DNA of 64,000 nucleotides from Dermanyssus gallinae (lineage: Eukaryota; Arthropoda; Arachnida; Mesostigmata; Dermanyssidae): positions 496,001-560,000 of the forward strand of contig QVRM01002192.1 in assembly GCA_003439945.1 (NCBI GenBank), in the 5' to 3' direction. The notes under the pieces were generated by a model that worked only from the letters and a program-made list of their open reading frames with translations, ran no database searches and was not told the origin of the DNA. A program made the position numbers and the translations under genes. Each line of letters starts with the position of its first letter. Within the stretch, counting starts at the first letter, position 1. Positions 21,070 through 31,739 of this stretch are shown one piece after another.

Positions 21070-23150
21070 CAGCCGGAACCAGTGATGATTGTTATTAATT
21101 ATTGACTAACACCCTAACACAGGGTAATAAGATTTCAAACGGTGGCGCCTTACGCGACACTAGCATCTGTCTCCGTTGAGAGGTAGTGCAGAGACCGTTG
21201 AGACGTCTGAGATTTTAATGCATAATATTTAGCCTGCAAGCTGAACATGCAAGAAGCTCGCGGACTCTTACCTTTGACCTCCGCAGGCAATTTGCTGCAA
21301 GTCGATGCCATGGTATACCAAAATGTTTACGATAGGAATTACCCTTCTGTCTTCCCGACTCGGCTAGTGAGCAAACCGCGGGACATTCTGCGGTATGGTG
21401 CTTATCGCGCTTCGCTTGTCTCACACATTCGATCGTCACCGATAGCAAGAGGGGGAGAAACAGATGATGGTGTACGTGCACGCGAGCATGAACTGGGCCT
21501 TAGCTAGAGGTTATGCAACCTCCGGCTCTGTAACGCAAGTGTCATTGATGGAAAGAGAAGAGTAGCCGGTGCCTCCTGGAAGATAAATCCATTTGCTTGA
21601 TTCGCATAGCAAATCAGCGGCGCCGAGGTGTTATGAACGCTGAGTGATCTCTCTCTCTGCCTATGCGGCTAAACGGTCGCTCACGGCACCGGCAAAGGTC
21701 CTCTACTTGACAGGTCGGCCGATTTTAGGGCAGTTGTCAATCAAACATTGGAGCGATTGCCTATTTACCATACGTATTATGCCTCAAAGCAACTTAGGCT
21801 CATATACACATATATATATATATATATATCTTGGAAATTACACAGGTCAGGCTATGATTTCCTGGTGAGACTAAAAGGGACTAGGCTGAAGGTTGAAATA
21901 TGCACATATAAGTATACATGTCAAGCGAATAATAAATCCATCCATTTGTATATATATAGCGTGCGCATGCTTTCATCTTTATGCAGTACTCACTGTTCCT
22001 GACGACAGCCAGCCGGTAGTTACAGAATAGAGCCCGACTTTGACCGCTGCCTTTATCGAACTCGTTTACAAAGAGCTAATGGCGACATAATCTACATAAC
22101 AAATATTGTGGCATCTATATTCAACCAATGTTTTTTTTCAAGGAGTCTGTCCAGCAACATTAGAATAGGCAATATTTCATTTGTGACTAAATTACAGACA
22201 TCATTTATCAACGATGAGGTTTTCCTTTACCTTCGCAATGCACGCTTTAATAGTCAGATGCAATTTAGGTTTGTACTAAATGAAATATCAATTTAACTCT
22301 TACGTATTTTCTATATTATCTAACTCAAACCTGGAAGTCAAATTGAACTGCTGGCAGATTGTTGATGTTTGATTGAAAACACAATTTGATTCAATAGATA
22401 AAAATATGTTGTGCTTTAATATTGATCTTAATTGCTGATAATTTAAATCTAAACAAAATTTGAGATCATGAATAACCTATAGAATTATTTAGTTCTTGCT
22501 TACGCGACTGATTACAGGTTACTGTAAACGGCAACACCCTGTCATCATAGTGTTTCTCGCATCTTGGTACACCACAACTGACCTCTCACCAACACAATTT
22601 CAAACATTTGGTAACTCGCTCCTAAATCCTAGTAAACCCCACTTGCTATTAGAAGAGCTTTTCTTTGCTGACTTTACGTAAAACATGTGGTTTGTCGTGT
22701 CTGTTGGTCACTTGTTTCCGGAATTAGTAGCACTTCGCTGTTCTCTGGCGCTTTTTCCCGCTTTTGTCGCATATTGCGATCACAAACAACCTAAACTTAT
22801 CTAAAATTCCGTGTAGCGCGAGCCGTATTTAAATTGTACAATAAACATAAAAATGTTAATTGTTAATCCATAGTAAATGTCAATAACTCGGTTTAGCACT
22901 TAAACTTGATGGCAGAAATATACAACAAGTATTTATTTAATAAATGTTTGGTAGTATTTAGACGTAACATTAATAACAAATGTTTAAATAAAACCATTGA
23001 CGGCTCTCGGCGTTCCGAAATCATAGAGATGCAGGTTGCGCTTGCCTGATAATGAATTAAAAGGATACGCATTATTTAAGGATAGATGACATCATAAATC
23101 ATTATGTGAATAATATCTTAATAGATACGCTATTACAACGATATTCAGGT
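21070..23150. other. Unassigned AT-rich region
   Basis: Contains (TA)n at 21808-21829 and near 21950, and many short open frames without recognisable motifs. (ATT)n at about 23150-23170 borders the next remnant. Confidence 0.4.
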
Positions 23151-23174
23151 TATTATTATTATTATTATTAATAC

Positions 23175-23410
23175 CTACCTCAAGTAGTCTCGTCGTAAGC
23201 AACAAGGCCTTTGGAATATGTGAAGGTCGGGGATGTTCGCAACGTATAGTGAATTCTTAGTGAACCAAGGCTCTGCCTTCACACACAAAGAGCCGCCGTG
23301 GGCGAATCTTTTTTTTTTTTTACCGAACATTTTACCGAAGAACCCGCGAGAATCCTTCACATAAGACGGGAGCACCTAGAACATCTAGATTATCCTGTGT
23401 CGTGCAAATT
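23175..23410 (-). repeat. Remnant related to 33.9-34.1 kb
   Basis: The minus strand reads CTTQDNLDVLGAPVLCEGFSR near its 5' side, which aligns with RATQGNLDVISALVMREGIPR at 34.09-34.02 kb. Both lie next to (ATT)n/(TAA)n runs. Probably the same C-terminal piece of a LINE. Confidence 0.5.
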
Positions 23411-23595
23411 AGTTTGAGAAGTGTTTGCATGATCCTTTGAATAGCTTTTTCTTGCTCTTGTGGATTGCCTCCTTTGGATGCGACCTCTCACTTAAAGGCG
23501 TTGAGCGTCAGCCTTCCCGTTTCCTCGAACTGTAGCACGGTCTGTAGATCCTCCGCTACGACGTCCGCAGAACCACCCAGATACCAGAAGTTAAA

Positions 23596-23748
23596 GGGGC
23601 TTTGTAATACCGAGCCTGGGGGGGTGGGGAGGAATCCGGGTTTAGTGGGTTTGCGAGTCTCACACTAGTCACGCAGGCTGCTAGTGGCGCATGTGCATCA
23701 TGCATTACCGAAACCTCCCAGAAAAAAAAAAAAAAAAAAGGGGGCTTT
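23596..23748 (+). mobile_element. SINE3 copy a (short poly(A) retroelement)
   Basis: A 150-bp unit running from CTTTGTAATACCGAGCC through TTTAGTGGGTTTGCGAGTC, ACTAGTCACGCAGG and GGCGCATGTGC to A18 at 23723-23740. Copies occur at 43.2 kb and 51.6 kb on the minus strand. Its 3' half matches the 3' end of the R1-like LINE at 14.9-15.0 kb in order and spacing. No tRNA boxes seen, so it may be a 3'-end-only LINE derivative. Confidence 0.75.
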
Positions 23749-23749
23749 G

Positions 23750-24330
23750 TAGACTTGGCACCAGATCAGAAATGCCAAGACAAAACAGCGCTCGCCCTAG
23801 TAGATCCCCTGTTGTATACCGGTTCTGTACTCCATGACTAATCTGTAATTGTAATCTGTAAGCAACGATTGACGGATTTCTGTAGCCTTGCCACACCATC
23901 GTAAGGAGTCTTGAAGCCTTCTTGTGTACTTCCTCAAACATTTTATCTTTTCTTATTGCATTAAACGCATTTCAAAAGTCTAGTTTAACTGGAACTTTTG
24001 TCGGGCCCTCTGCCTGCAAAAACTCACGCGTGGCATGCACGGTGCCTCCTCGTCTTTTGTAACCCCAACTTAATGAGAAGAGGCCGCTGTCACAATGGTA
24101 TTTTTTTCAGAGCCATGGGAATTTCAGAAGCCACTCTCCGTGAGGCCAGTCCGCATACAATGGGTCTAATTGGGTTATCCTTATTTCTAAGGGCGGTTAG
24201 GCTTGCATCGTAGAAAATCAGTAGACAAAATGGCGGTAAGGTACCATTGAGTACTGTTGACACAAAATACTCAGTTTGCTCAGTAGACTTTCTGAAGAGG
24301 AACCTGAAGTACCTCAATTGTATGAAGGTT
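23750..24330 (-). pseudogene. LINE-B reverse transcriptase remnant
   Basis: Minus strand, two frames. 24317-24090 reads LPPFCLLIFYDASLTALRNK, then DNPIRPIVCGLASRRVASEI, the start of an RT of the GGIRPIAVG type. 24000-23760 reads VKLDF*NAFNAIRKDKMFEE (motif A) and then RNPSIVAYRL, ISHGVQ...GDLLGRALF (motif B, damaged). It belongs to the same lineage as the C-terminal pieces at 34.3 and 42.1 kb. Confidence 0.65.
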
Positions 24331-24356
24331 TGAGGCGACCGGTTTTTGGAGCAACT

Positions 24357-24680
24357 TTAAGCGCTCTTGGCAACCTGGTGGGGAACATGGGTGTTTGGTC
24401 CGCGGTCCGGACAGTTGCGTGTGTGTGCGCAACGTAATGGTGCGATTATGGTTGAGGTTAGCAGGGCTCGGGCGGCAGAACGAATATCACCCTCTGCTAA
24501 TTTTATCTCTGTTGGACGGATTCTATTTTCATCTCCATTTACGTAACGGACCTTGTCGATTTTGCCGAGTGCAGTCAAGTCACCTACACCTTGAAGAGTC
24601 GCGAGATCTATTTCGGCTACATTTTTCAGAATTACTTCGGTCAACGTCACTTCTTCATCTTTTTAATGAGGCATGGTAAA
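24357..24680 (-). pseudogene. ORF1-like fragment
   Basis: The open frame 24650-24357 reads EVILKNVAEIDLATLQGVGD and DKVRYVNGDENRIRPTEIKL, resembling the C-terminal nucleic-acid-binding part of LINE ORF1 proteins (pattern RPxxIKL). It lies just upstream, on the same strand, of the LINE-B RT remnant, so it may be that element's ORF1; this is an inference from order alone. Confidence 0.4.
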
Positions 24681-24689
24681 CATTAGCAA

Positions 24690-25435
24690 CGGGAGCATCA
24701 TGAGATGCTTTCAGCTTTTGAGGTCAAGCCTCGAGTTGAACTTGCTCAATGTTGTAGTGATGATTCTGGCAAATCTTAAATTCTTGCGTGCACGTGTCAC
24801 AACCCGTGCTAATGAAGTCGGATCAGATTGAAGGTCAGAGTCTGAGGTAGAAGGTGTGAGATTATCCTGTCCCGGACTAATACCGATAGATAGATTTCGA
24901 GGCGGAATCGGGGAGTAGAGACGTGTTATGTGGGCTTTTAGACCTTTAGAGGTTGATACACAACGACTACACTGCGTACAAATATATGGGGTAGGGGTGA
25001 GAGGGAGGAGAAATCATTGTTTTGGTCGTTAACGGTGGATTTACTGGGGTTGTATAATTGTTGCTTGGTCATTAGCTAGAACGATCAACAACTCCAGGAA
25101 GTGCTGGGAGCTCTGGATCTTCAGTACCGTTTACAACAGTCTTTATAAAAGTGATGCCAATCTCAGACTCGAGATATGATAACACGTCTTTAATGATTGG
25201 GTTCTCGTCGAGCCATATTGAGAGCATGGGTTTTGTCTTCTTCCAGATCCTTAAGATTGCAATGACAATGTGCGAATAATTATTTGACGAACTTTTTCGT
25301 TTTGTGTGTGATTTTGCAGGCATTCTCTGCAAGATATGTTGTTTCAGCAGCCTGCTTTTTCGTTGCAGCGGGCGGCGGTAGATTTCGGAGTACTGTCCCG
25401 ATTACGATGCCGGGTTTTCGACAGGCTTAAAGCTG
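24690..25435. other. Unassigned between LINE remnants
   Basis: An 86-codon minus-strand frame (25332-25072) has no recognisable motif. It may be part of a worn ORF1. Confidence 0.35.
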
Positions 25436-25439
25436 ACAT

Positions 25440-26407
25440 TGTGTAGCTTCTAGATCAGTGATGGGAAGTCAACTGATACAGAAAGACGCGCAGAGATTTT
25501 TGCGTAGAGTTTGACTTGTTCGGCTTCTCTGTATAGGTTCCTAATCCATAGCAACGCTGTCATTGGATGTGTGGGCAGCTCGGCAGTTGACGCAACGAAC
25601 CTTATTTTGACATTCCCCCATCTTGTGTCCGGCGCATTTCCTACAGGAGGGATCATTTCGTTTTTGACTCTCTGGGGCTTTGTGTCCATACATTACATCA
25701 TAAGCACTGCAGCGGGGATCCTGCGCACAATGTGACCTCGAAGTTTTCATCCCGGCCATGTGCACTTTTGCGTGGTGTCAAAACGAAGTCAGACTCTGGC
25801 TGAATGTTTCTACGCTTTTGTTGCGTCCCCGCTATCACCCCGTGTCGCAGTGCATATACTTCTCGTTTGAATGCGTCGTTGCCTTGTCTTTTAAGGCAGT
25901 CTAAAATATAATCGGTGAACTAAGGGTTAACTCCATTGATTCGACCCCAAAATGCAGATACATCTGGGCATTGCTGTATACTCGCACTACACACTTTGTC
26001 CAGCCTTTTTGCCGTTAGCATCTGGTTTGGGTGTTTTAGCCAAATCGCCCCTGCGCCGCAATTCGGGCGTTGGCACCCGGAAAAGACTCACTGAGCTCTA
26101 CGGCTATCTTAAAAGCACTAAGAGATCTTAGTGCTTCAAGATTATCTGGGCAGTAGAATAATAGTTCCGGCTGGGTCTCCGTACGAGTAGCTTTTCTTGA
26201 CGTCTTCTCTTGACGAGTTGGAACATGGCTCCATCCCTCGTTATCTCCAGTATCGTGAGACGTACCGCCAATTGTTTTAGACGTCTCATCATCACACTTC
26301 CCCTCTCCTCCCACCGGGTCATTCCCGTCGCCCTCTCCATTCTCTTGAAGAGCCTGGCTTCCCGCCGCTGACGTTCTCTTACTGTTGCCGTCTCTCTCGG
26401 GTCGCAT
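25440..26407 (-). pseudogene. Gag-like LINE ORF1 with CCHC zinc knuckles
   Basis: Starts at ATG 26407 with a polar N-terminus, then LEALRSLSAFKIAVELSESF. After frame breaks it continues at 25765-25541, where the zinc knuckle region reads RCSAYDVMYGHKAPE, then CRKCAGHKMGECQNKVRCVNC. These are CCHC boxes as in ORF1 of Jockey/I/R1-type LINEs, which bind the element RNA. The first box is damaged (Cys to Tyr and Ser changes). The tail continues to about 25450. No ORF2 of this element is recognisable downstream. Confidence 0.7.
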
Positions 26408-26419
26408 TATCCGCTACAT

Positions 26420-28420
26420 GATCTTCGTCGCGATTCACTTGTTCGCCTTTCGAAGACGCATCCACGACGACTGTTATCTGATTCACACGCCTGTTGCCAT
26501 TCCTGAGTTTAAAAAAGCCTTGTAGACACATTACACCGATTACAGCACTGTTATTTTAATAAAAATCACATTTTATTCCGAACGTTACTACTCCCAAAAG
26601 ACGAATTGCCTATAATTCGATCTTGTTTACTATTAAGTACTCTAGATTCATTACCACTATACTGCACTGAAAGCAAGTAAATAATAGTTAAACTTGGTTT
26701 TGCAAGTCGCCATACTATATTGCCAATAATATCAGTTCAATCATGCACTGTCTACACGATCAGGTGGTGTCCGTTCAGAAACATTTAGAATATCTTATCT
26801 AACTAAATTTCTTCCTAAAGTATCTTATCTAAATAAGAATTTGTTAGCGCGCTCTTTCTACTACGAAAAAGTTTCATTTTGCGCCAAAATTTTCATCTCT
26901 CGACTCTTTGCTTAAAGTGTTATATGTTCATTCGTGCTACTTCTCTTTAGCGTTTCGTTTGCCATGTTCATTACTTTCTAGATACAGTCGTCGTCTTTAC
27001 CCACAGTTTTTTCTCAGAACTGCACCTCGCTCTTCTTTCGTGGTGTGCTTATGTTTTAATGAGGGCTGACGAGGTGACCCGCTGCATACAGGTCACGTAG
27101 ATACGCTACTATTTTTATGCACTCTTGTGCTGTCCAAGACCGCCGATGCGATAGCCCCTGTCTGTGCCCTTTAGAAGAGAATAATCTGAGCCTGCCTAGC
27201 TTGCAATCAGGCCGATCGACAAATGCTTAGTATTCTGCTTGACGACAAGTTACAGATACTGATTAATATTATCGCGTTGTATGCGGATTAATCCAAGCTC
27301 AGGAGCAGAGGAGCGTAGATTTAGTAATGTAGAGGAGCCGACGTCTTGCATTGAGGAAGCCTTCATTGAAAACATACTAAAACATTAACATTTATCTACC
27401 CTGTGTTTTTCACACATTTACTGCGTGGTGTGGCCTTCTCCCCCCCCCCCCCGAACCCATGTATATATTTATATCTCAAGTGAGACAATGCGTTTTGACA
27501 AGAGTGCTAAGCCGTTTGACCGTCATATTTTTTCGCATGCCGCCTTACATACAGATCGAGTTAAACATGCGTGCACACCCGTATCACTTAATCCAATCTC
27601 CCAATTCAGCATGGTTGTTGCGCATAAAACACTTGCTAATCAGAATTGCCAAATAAATATTAATTATTTAATATTATGTTTTTATAAAATAAAACAAACT
27701 GGAAAAAAAGACTGCGCGTCCCGACGTGTAAGCCATCTTTATTTGGGCATTGCGGCCTGTCTAAAAGGGACTTTAAGAGATCCTGTATTTCATTCCAGAA
27801 ATAACTCTTTAAAACCATGTTGACCGGCTGACCAAGTACCACTGCAATATTCTACATGAATAATGATTAATAATAACGTGCAATAATGCAGTAGTAATAG
27901 AGTGTTTTCAATTATATTCCACGGCATCATTCTACATGAATCGTGTTTTTAAGGTCTTAGTATAGGCGGCAGTAAACGCCGACAGAAACTATTGCGCGGG
28001 TTGGCATCAGTATATATATATATATATATATAAATATTGATATATATAAAAGTTAACGTGATAGGTAATACGTACATTTTCCCACGTCAGGGGGCTGTTG
28101 TAGAGGATACATGCGCTTAGACGCCAAGCCGCTAAATGTTGTAGAAAACTAAAATTGGGCGCAGCAAATCTCTCGCGGTATGTTATCCAGGTTGCGTTCT
28201 AACAAGAGAGCACCATCGCGATGCGGTGACCTTGGAGCGCAGTGCTTAAGCTAAACTGCCACGACCGCTTGGCGTACACGCGCCAAAAAATACCGTCGAT
28301 TTACGCTGTCTGCTTTACGCTGTTGCACTGATTGCATTACCTTGTTTATCTAATAAAGAAGAACCTCGTTATGCTAGGCAACAGAAGCCTTCTTTAACTG
28401 GCGCCATAAATAATGGATAA
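26420..28420. other. Unassigned AT-rich region
   Basis: Includes a C run at about 27441-27452, (TA)n at 28011-28032 and no recognisable coding sequence. Confidence 0.45.
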
Positions 28421-28425
28421 TAGCT

Positions 28426-28525
28426 CTCTTAGAAGGTACATTACCTAAAGCACACACGAGTGTCCGTTGTATTGACTCTTAGAAAGTAAATTAATTAAAA
28501 CACAAATGAGTGTCTGCCGAGTATC
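28426..28525. repeat. Two tandem 50-bp units
   Basis: CTCTTAGAAGGTACATTA at 28426 recurs as CTCTTAGAAAGTAAATTA at about 28476; both units run into GAGTGTC. An old local duplication. Confidence 0.7.
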
Positions 28526-28559
28526 TCTTATCTTAACTAAGTAGCCTTCTCAATGCTAA

Positions 28560-28800
28560 ATAGGAATTTTGACCTTAGATCTCCTGAATAGCATATGGCT
28601 TCAAACGATAAACATACGCAATGAACTATTTAAATTAGTGTTGAGCTAAAAATGTATGCATCTTTTCTGGCAAGCCTGCCTCCACGGCGAATTTTATCGC
28701 TTTAGTTTTTGATACATAGCCAGTAAATCTTTGCAGTGATGCAAACGATTGTTTTAAGTGAAATTAAATCCGAGAGGACCCCTCTTGTCTAATTATTTGG
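28560..28800 (+). repeat. Unidentified dispersed repeat, pair with 48.60-48.77 kb
   Basis: GAATAGCATATGGCTTC and a downstream CTCCACGGCGAATTTTATCG align with GAATAGCATATCGCTTC and CCAAGGCGGAGTTTAGCG at 48.65-48.73 kb, at roughly two-thirds identity by eye. Identity of the element unknown. Confidence 0.45.
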
Positions 28801-28989
28801 GGTGTGCTCAGTTACGCCGTCGTCAAAGATTACCCCCCCCCCCTCTGTAGCACAGTCTGTAAAAGCTTTAGTATTACCGTTGAGGCAACACATAACGCTA
28901 ACTTCTTAAGGATTATTGTTCGTGACGCTCTATTGGAGGCGCTAATAATAATGTCTACGAAAATAGTGAAAAGACAGTTTTTATTCTAC

Positions 28990-29420
28990 TGCTATGCAGA
29001 CAGAACTTTATAAATTACTTTCTCCCAATAATTTTGCTGAAAATTGCAGCAATGCAAAGAGGTCGAAAACTGATCGGACTGTCGCAGATATTTGTTTCGA
29101 ATGACTGCCGCAAATATTTGTTTCGCATGAGGTCTGCATCCGCCGCATTTCCAGGCGTTTATGGCAAATATATCTATCGTCGACCATTTTTGTGGAGCCA
29201 CGTAAGTGGGTTCCGCGGCTGTGAAAACTACCAAAATACCACAGGACGCTAACGTGCTGATAAATGCGCCTGTTCCAACGTTGTCCGGTTTGTCGATGGT
29301 ACAGTTATTATCTCCGCAAAGCACAGTTGTCTTGCTAAGGCCCTCTTTATCTAAGCAATACTTGAGCTACTCTTTCTACTTCTATTCCACTGAGCTTATT
29401 GTTATGTAGTCTCCAAGATC
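28990..29420 (-). pseudogene. LINE endonuclease fragment
   Basis: The minus strand reads LCGDNNCTIDKPDNVGTGAF (the GDFN core with Phe changed to Asn), then AAEPTYVAPQKWSTIDIFAI, matching the T-Y-x..STIDLLF block of APE nucleases such as that at 701-1339. RT parts are absent. Confidence 0.68.
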
Positions 29421-29625
29421 ATTATTCCCAGGGTGCATGTTTCTCTTGAAAGAGTCCGTTGATTCCAACATTTGTGAGTATAGAGATGACGTTATTTTGA
29501 AAATGGCACAGGGGATCGCCTCTTGTACTGCGATAGAAGGGGCAATCTTACAATCAAATTCATGGAAAATGAAATAATCTTACTCATAATCACAATTGTT
29601 TGCCACAGATATTTGTTTGCTTTTG

Positions 29626-29664
29626 ATTTCCAAGCATCTTGCTCTCAGCAAGATGCTTGGAAAT
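29626..29664. repeat. Perfect 18-bp inverted repeat, 3-nt loop
   Basis: 29626-29643 and 29647-29664 are perfectly complementary (ATTTCCAAGCATCTTGCT and its complement) around CTC. A near-duplicate of the right flank (ATTATATTTCTG) follows twice. Confidence 0.95.
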
Positions 29665-29779
29665 TATATTTCTGGCATTCTTGGCATTATATTTCTGTTC
29701 CTTACTCAAGAAAACCAACTTCGTTTTAAGAAGTTATTGGACGCGTACATGTAGGCTACAGGTGCGCAGAGTGGGATAC

Positions 29780-29885
29780 TTAAGGCATCCGTCTACTTTC
29801 GTATTAAGCTCCGTGACATTCTATTTAGCATGTCCATGCGGTGTAATCTATATGGGAAGAGGCCTCAGTGGCTTTGTATTCATCA
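29780..29885 (+). other. Possible GIY-YIG-like fragment (Penelope-type?)
   Basis: The frame reads FYLACPCGVIYMGRGLSGFV. A CPCGxxY(V/I)G core is typical of the GIY-YIG nuclease at the C-terminus of Penelope-like retroelements. The expected following R....H is not seen and no RT is found beside it, so this may be chance. Confidence 0.25.
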
Positions 29886-30561
29886 TTGCATAAGCAGCAA
29901 CGGCCATCCGCCTTACAATATCTACTTAGATGCTTTTGTGAGCCATATCTCCGTCATCTTAGTTTCGCCATGCTGCAGGTCGTGACTAAACTATCTATGC
30001 TGAACCACTTGAAGGCTCGCGGTACAACATGATCCCCTGCCGTTTAAGTCCAAGCAGATCTCTACCGGAAATGTGTTGCCCGTAAGTGTCAGAATAACAT
30101 GCTCCGTTACCGTTACAAGACTAGTATTTGCATTATTCTCTTTCACTCGGAATTGCTTCGGAGACTTCATAGGATGCGATAAAAAGCTAATATGGTGTCT
30201 GAAATGAGGGGGGCACGCCAGATACCTATTGCATTTATCCTCGCAGATACCTATTGCAATAATGAGTTCTCCGTTTCTAGTTAATCGGGCAGATCGCCCG
30301 CACTGCTGGATGGCTTTGCCATGTGTTCATCCCCCGTGCGGTCAAACTTATTCAACGAGTTGGCAAGGCGCTTAACCGTTCGATAGGGGACAGCAGAGCT
30401 GTCGAAAACCTGCACCAGAAGCGATCGCTAGTCATTCAGCGCTGTATTGTCGCTTCTGTGCGTGGAACTCTGCTAGACTGGACACGCTTGAACCTGCTGG
30501 ATAAGTGACGTCTTATTATATTGGATTCGGTGTATGCGTGCATAGGGATATATATATATAT

Positions 30562-31723
30562 ACAGGGTGTTCCTATTTGTGTGTCCAAAACGCTAGGGTA
30601 TGGTCAAACTCGGTGAGAAAATCATTTTTGCCAATGGGTGGAAGCCGGGAAAACGCTTTGTTTAGGAGTGAGGATGAGATTTATAAAAGCAGTTATTCTG
30701 TCTTTTTTCTCCTACATAGTTGTGCAAAATCTACGTTTGCGGGAGAACCAGTCAAAGGAACCGATCACAAAGGAACCGATCATACCGGCGTGTTTGGCGG
30801 AAAATTCTGCACAATGAAGTATACATTACTAGCTTGCGTAGCAAAAAGCGAATAGCCAGATTAAGGAAAGTCATAAAAAGTCAAAATGTTACGTTAACGC
30901 TTTTTTGTGCAACATCGTAATTTTTTCCATTACGACGATGCACGTCCAAAAGACTACTCTCAGGCAATAGCAGATTTAATGCCCACTACATTCGTACCAA
31001 AGTGATGGTGCTGCGTTACGTATTTCCCAAGTGACTAAGCTTTTTCGACAGTCATAGTTGTTATGTTTCACGTTGAAGTTTTCACGTCCAGAACCGTAGC
31101 ATTTTGCCAAGACGTTTCCGCCCCCTCTTTCCATTAGAAAAAAATATTCTGTTGCTGAGTTCTACCAAACCTCAAAATATGTACCTAACTTTCTCATACA
31201 CCCTATGCAAGTATGCATGCCTTCGCTTTCGATATGACTGTCGAAAAAGCTTAGGTACTTGGCAACTACGTAACGCAGCACCATCACTTTGGTACGAATG
31301 TAGTGGGCATTAAATCTGCTATTGCCTGAGAGTAGTCTTTTGGACGTGCATTTTTGGTCGTAATGGAAAAAATTACGATGTTGCACAAAAAAGCGTTAAC
31401 GTAACATTTTGACTTTTTATGACTTTCCTTAATCTGGCTATTCGCTTTTTGCTACGCAAGCTAGTAATGTATACTTTATTGTGCAGAATTTTCCGCCAAA
31501 CACGCCGGTATGATCGGTTCCTTTGTGCGTTGACTGGTTCTCCCGCAAACGTAGATTTTGCACAACTATGTAGAAGAAAAAAGGCAGAATAACTGCTTTT
31601 ATAAATTTCATCCTCACTCCTAAACAAAGCGTTTTCCCGGCTTCCACCCATTGGCAAAAATGATTTTCTCACCGAGTTTGACCATACCCTAGCGTTTTGG
31701 GCACACAAATAGGAACACCCTGT
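30562..31723. mobile_element. Foldback (long inverted repeat) Tc1/mariner derivative in (TA)n
   Basis: Left arm 30562-31056 and right arm 31233-31723 are inverted copies of about 490-495 bp with few differences, ending in ACAGGGTGTTCCTATTTGTG. (TA)n lies outside both ends (30549-30562 and 31723-31738), fitting TA target duplication. The arms match the non-coding 3' flank of the transposase-bearing element at 12654-13115. The 176-bp centre holds a further partial, inverted copy of the terminal region (AGGGTGTATGAG on the minus strand at about 31207-31196). Open frames in the arms mirror one another and are not genes. Confidence 0.92.
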
Positions 31724-31739
31724 ATATATATATATATAG

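Noticed and set aside
30505..31708. Matching frames of 111 and 116 codons on opposite strands
   Set aside because: Mirror images produced by the inverted repeat; no transposase motif.
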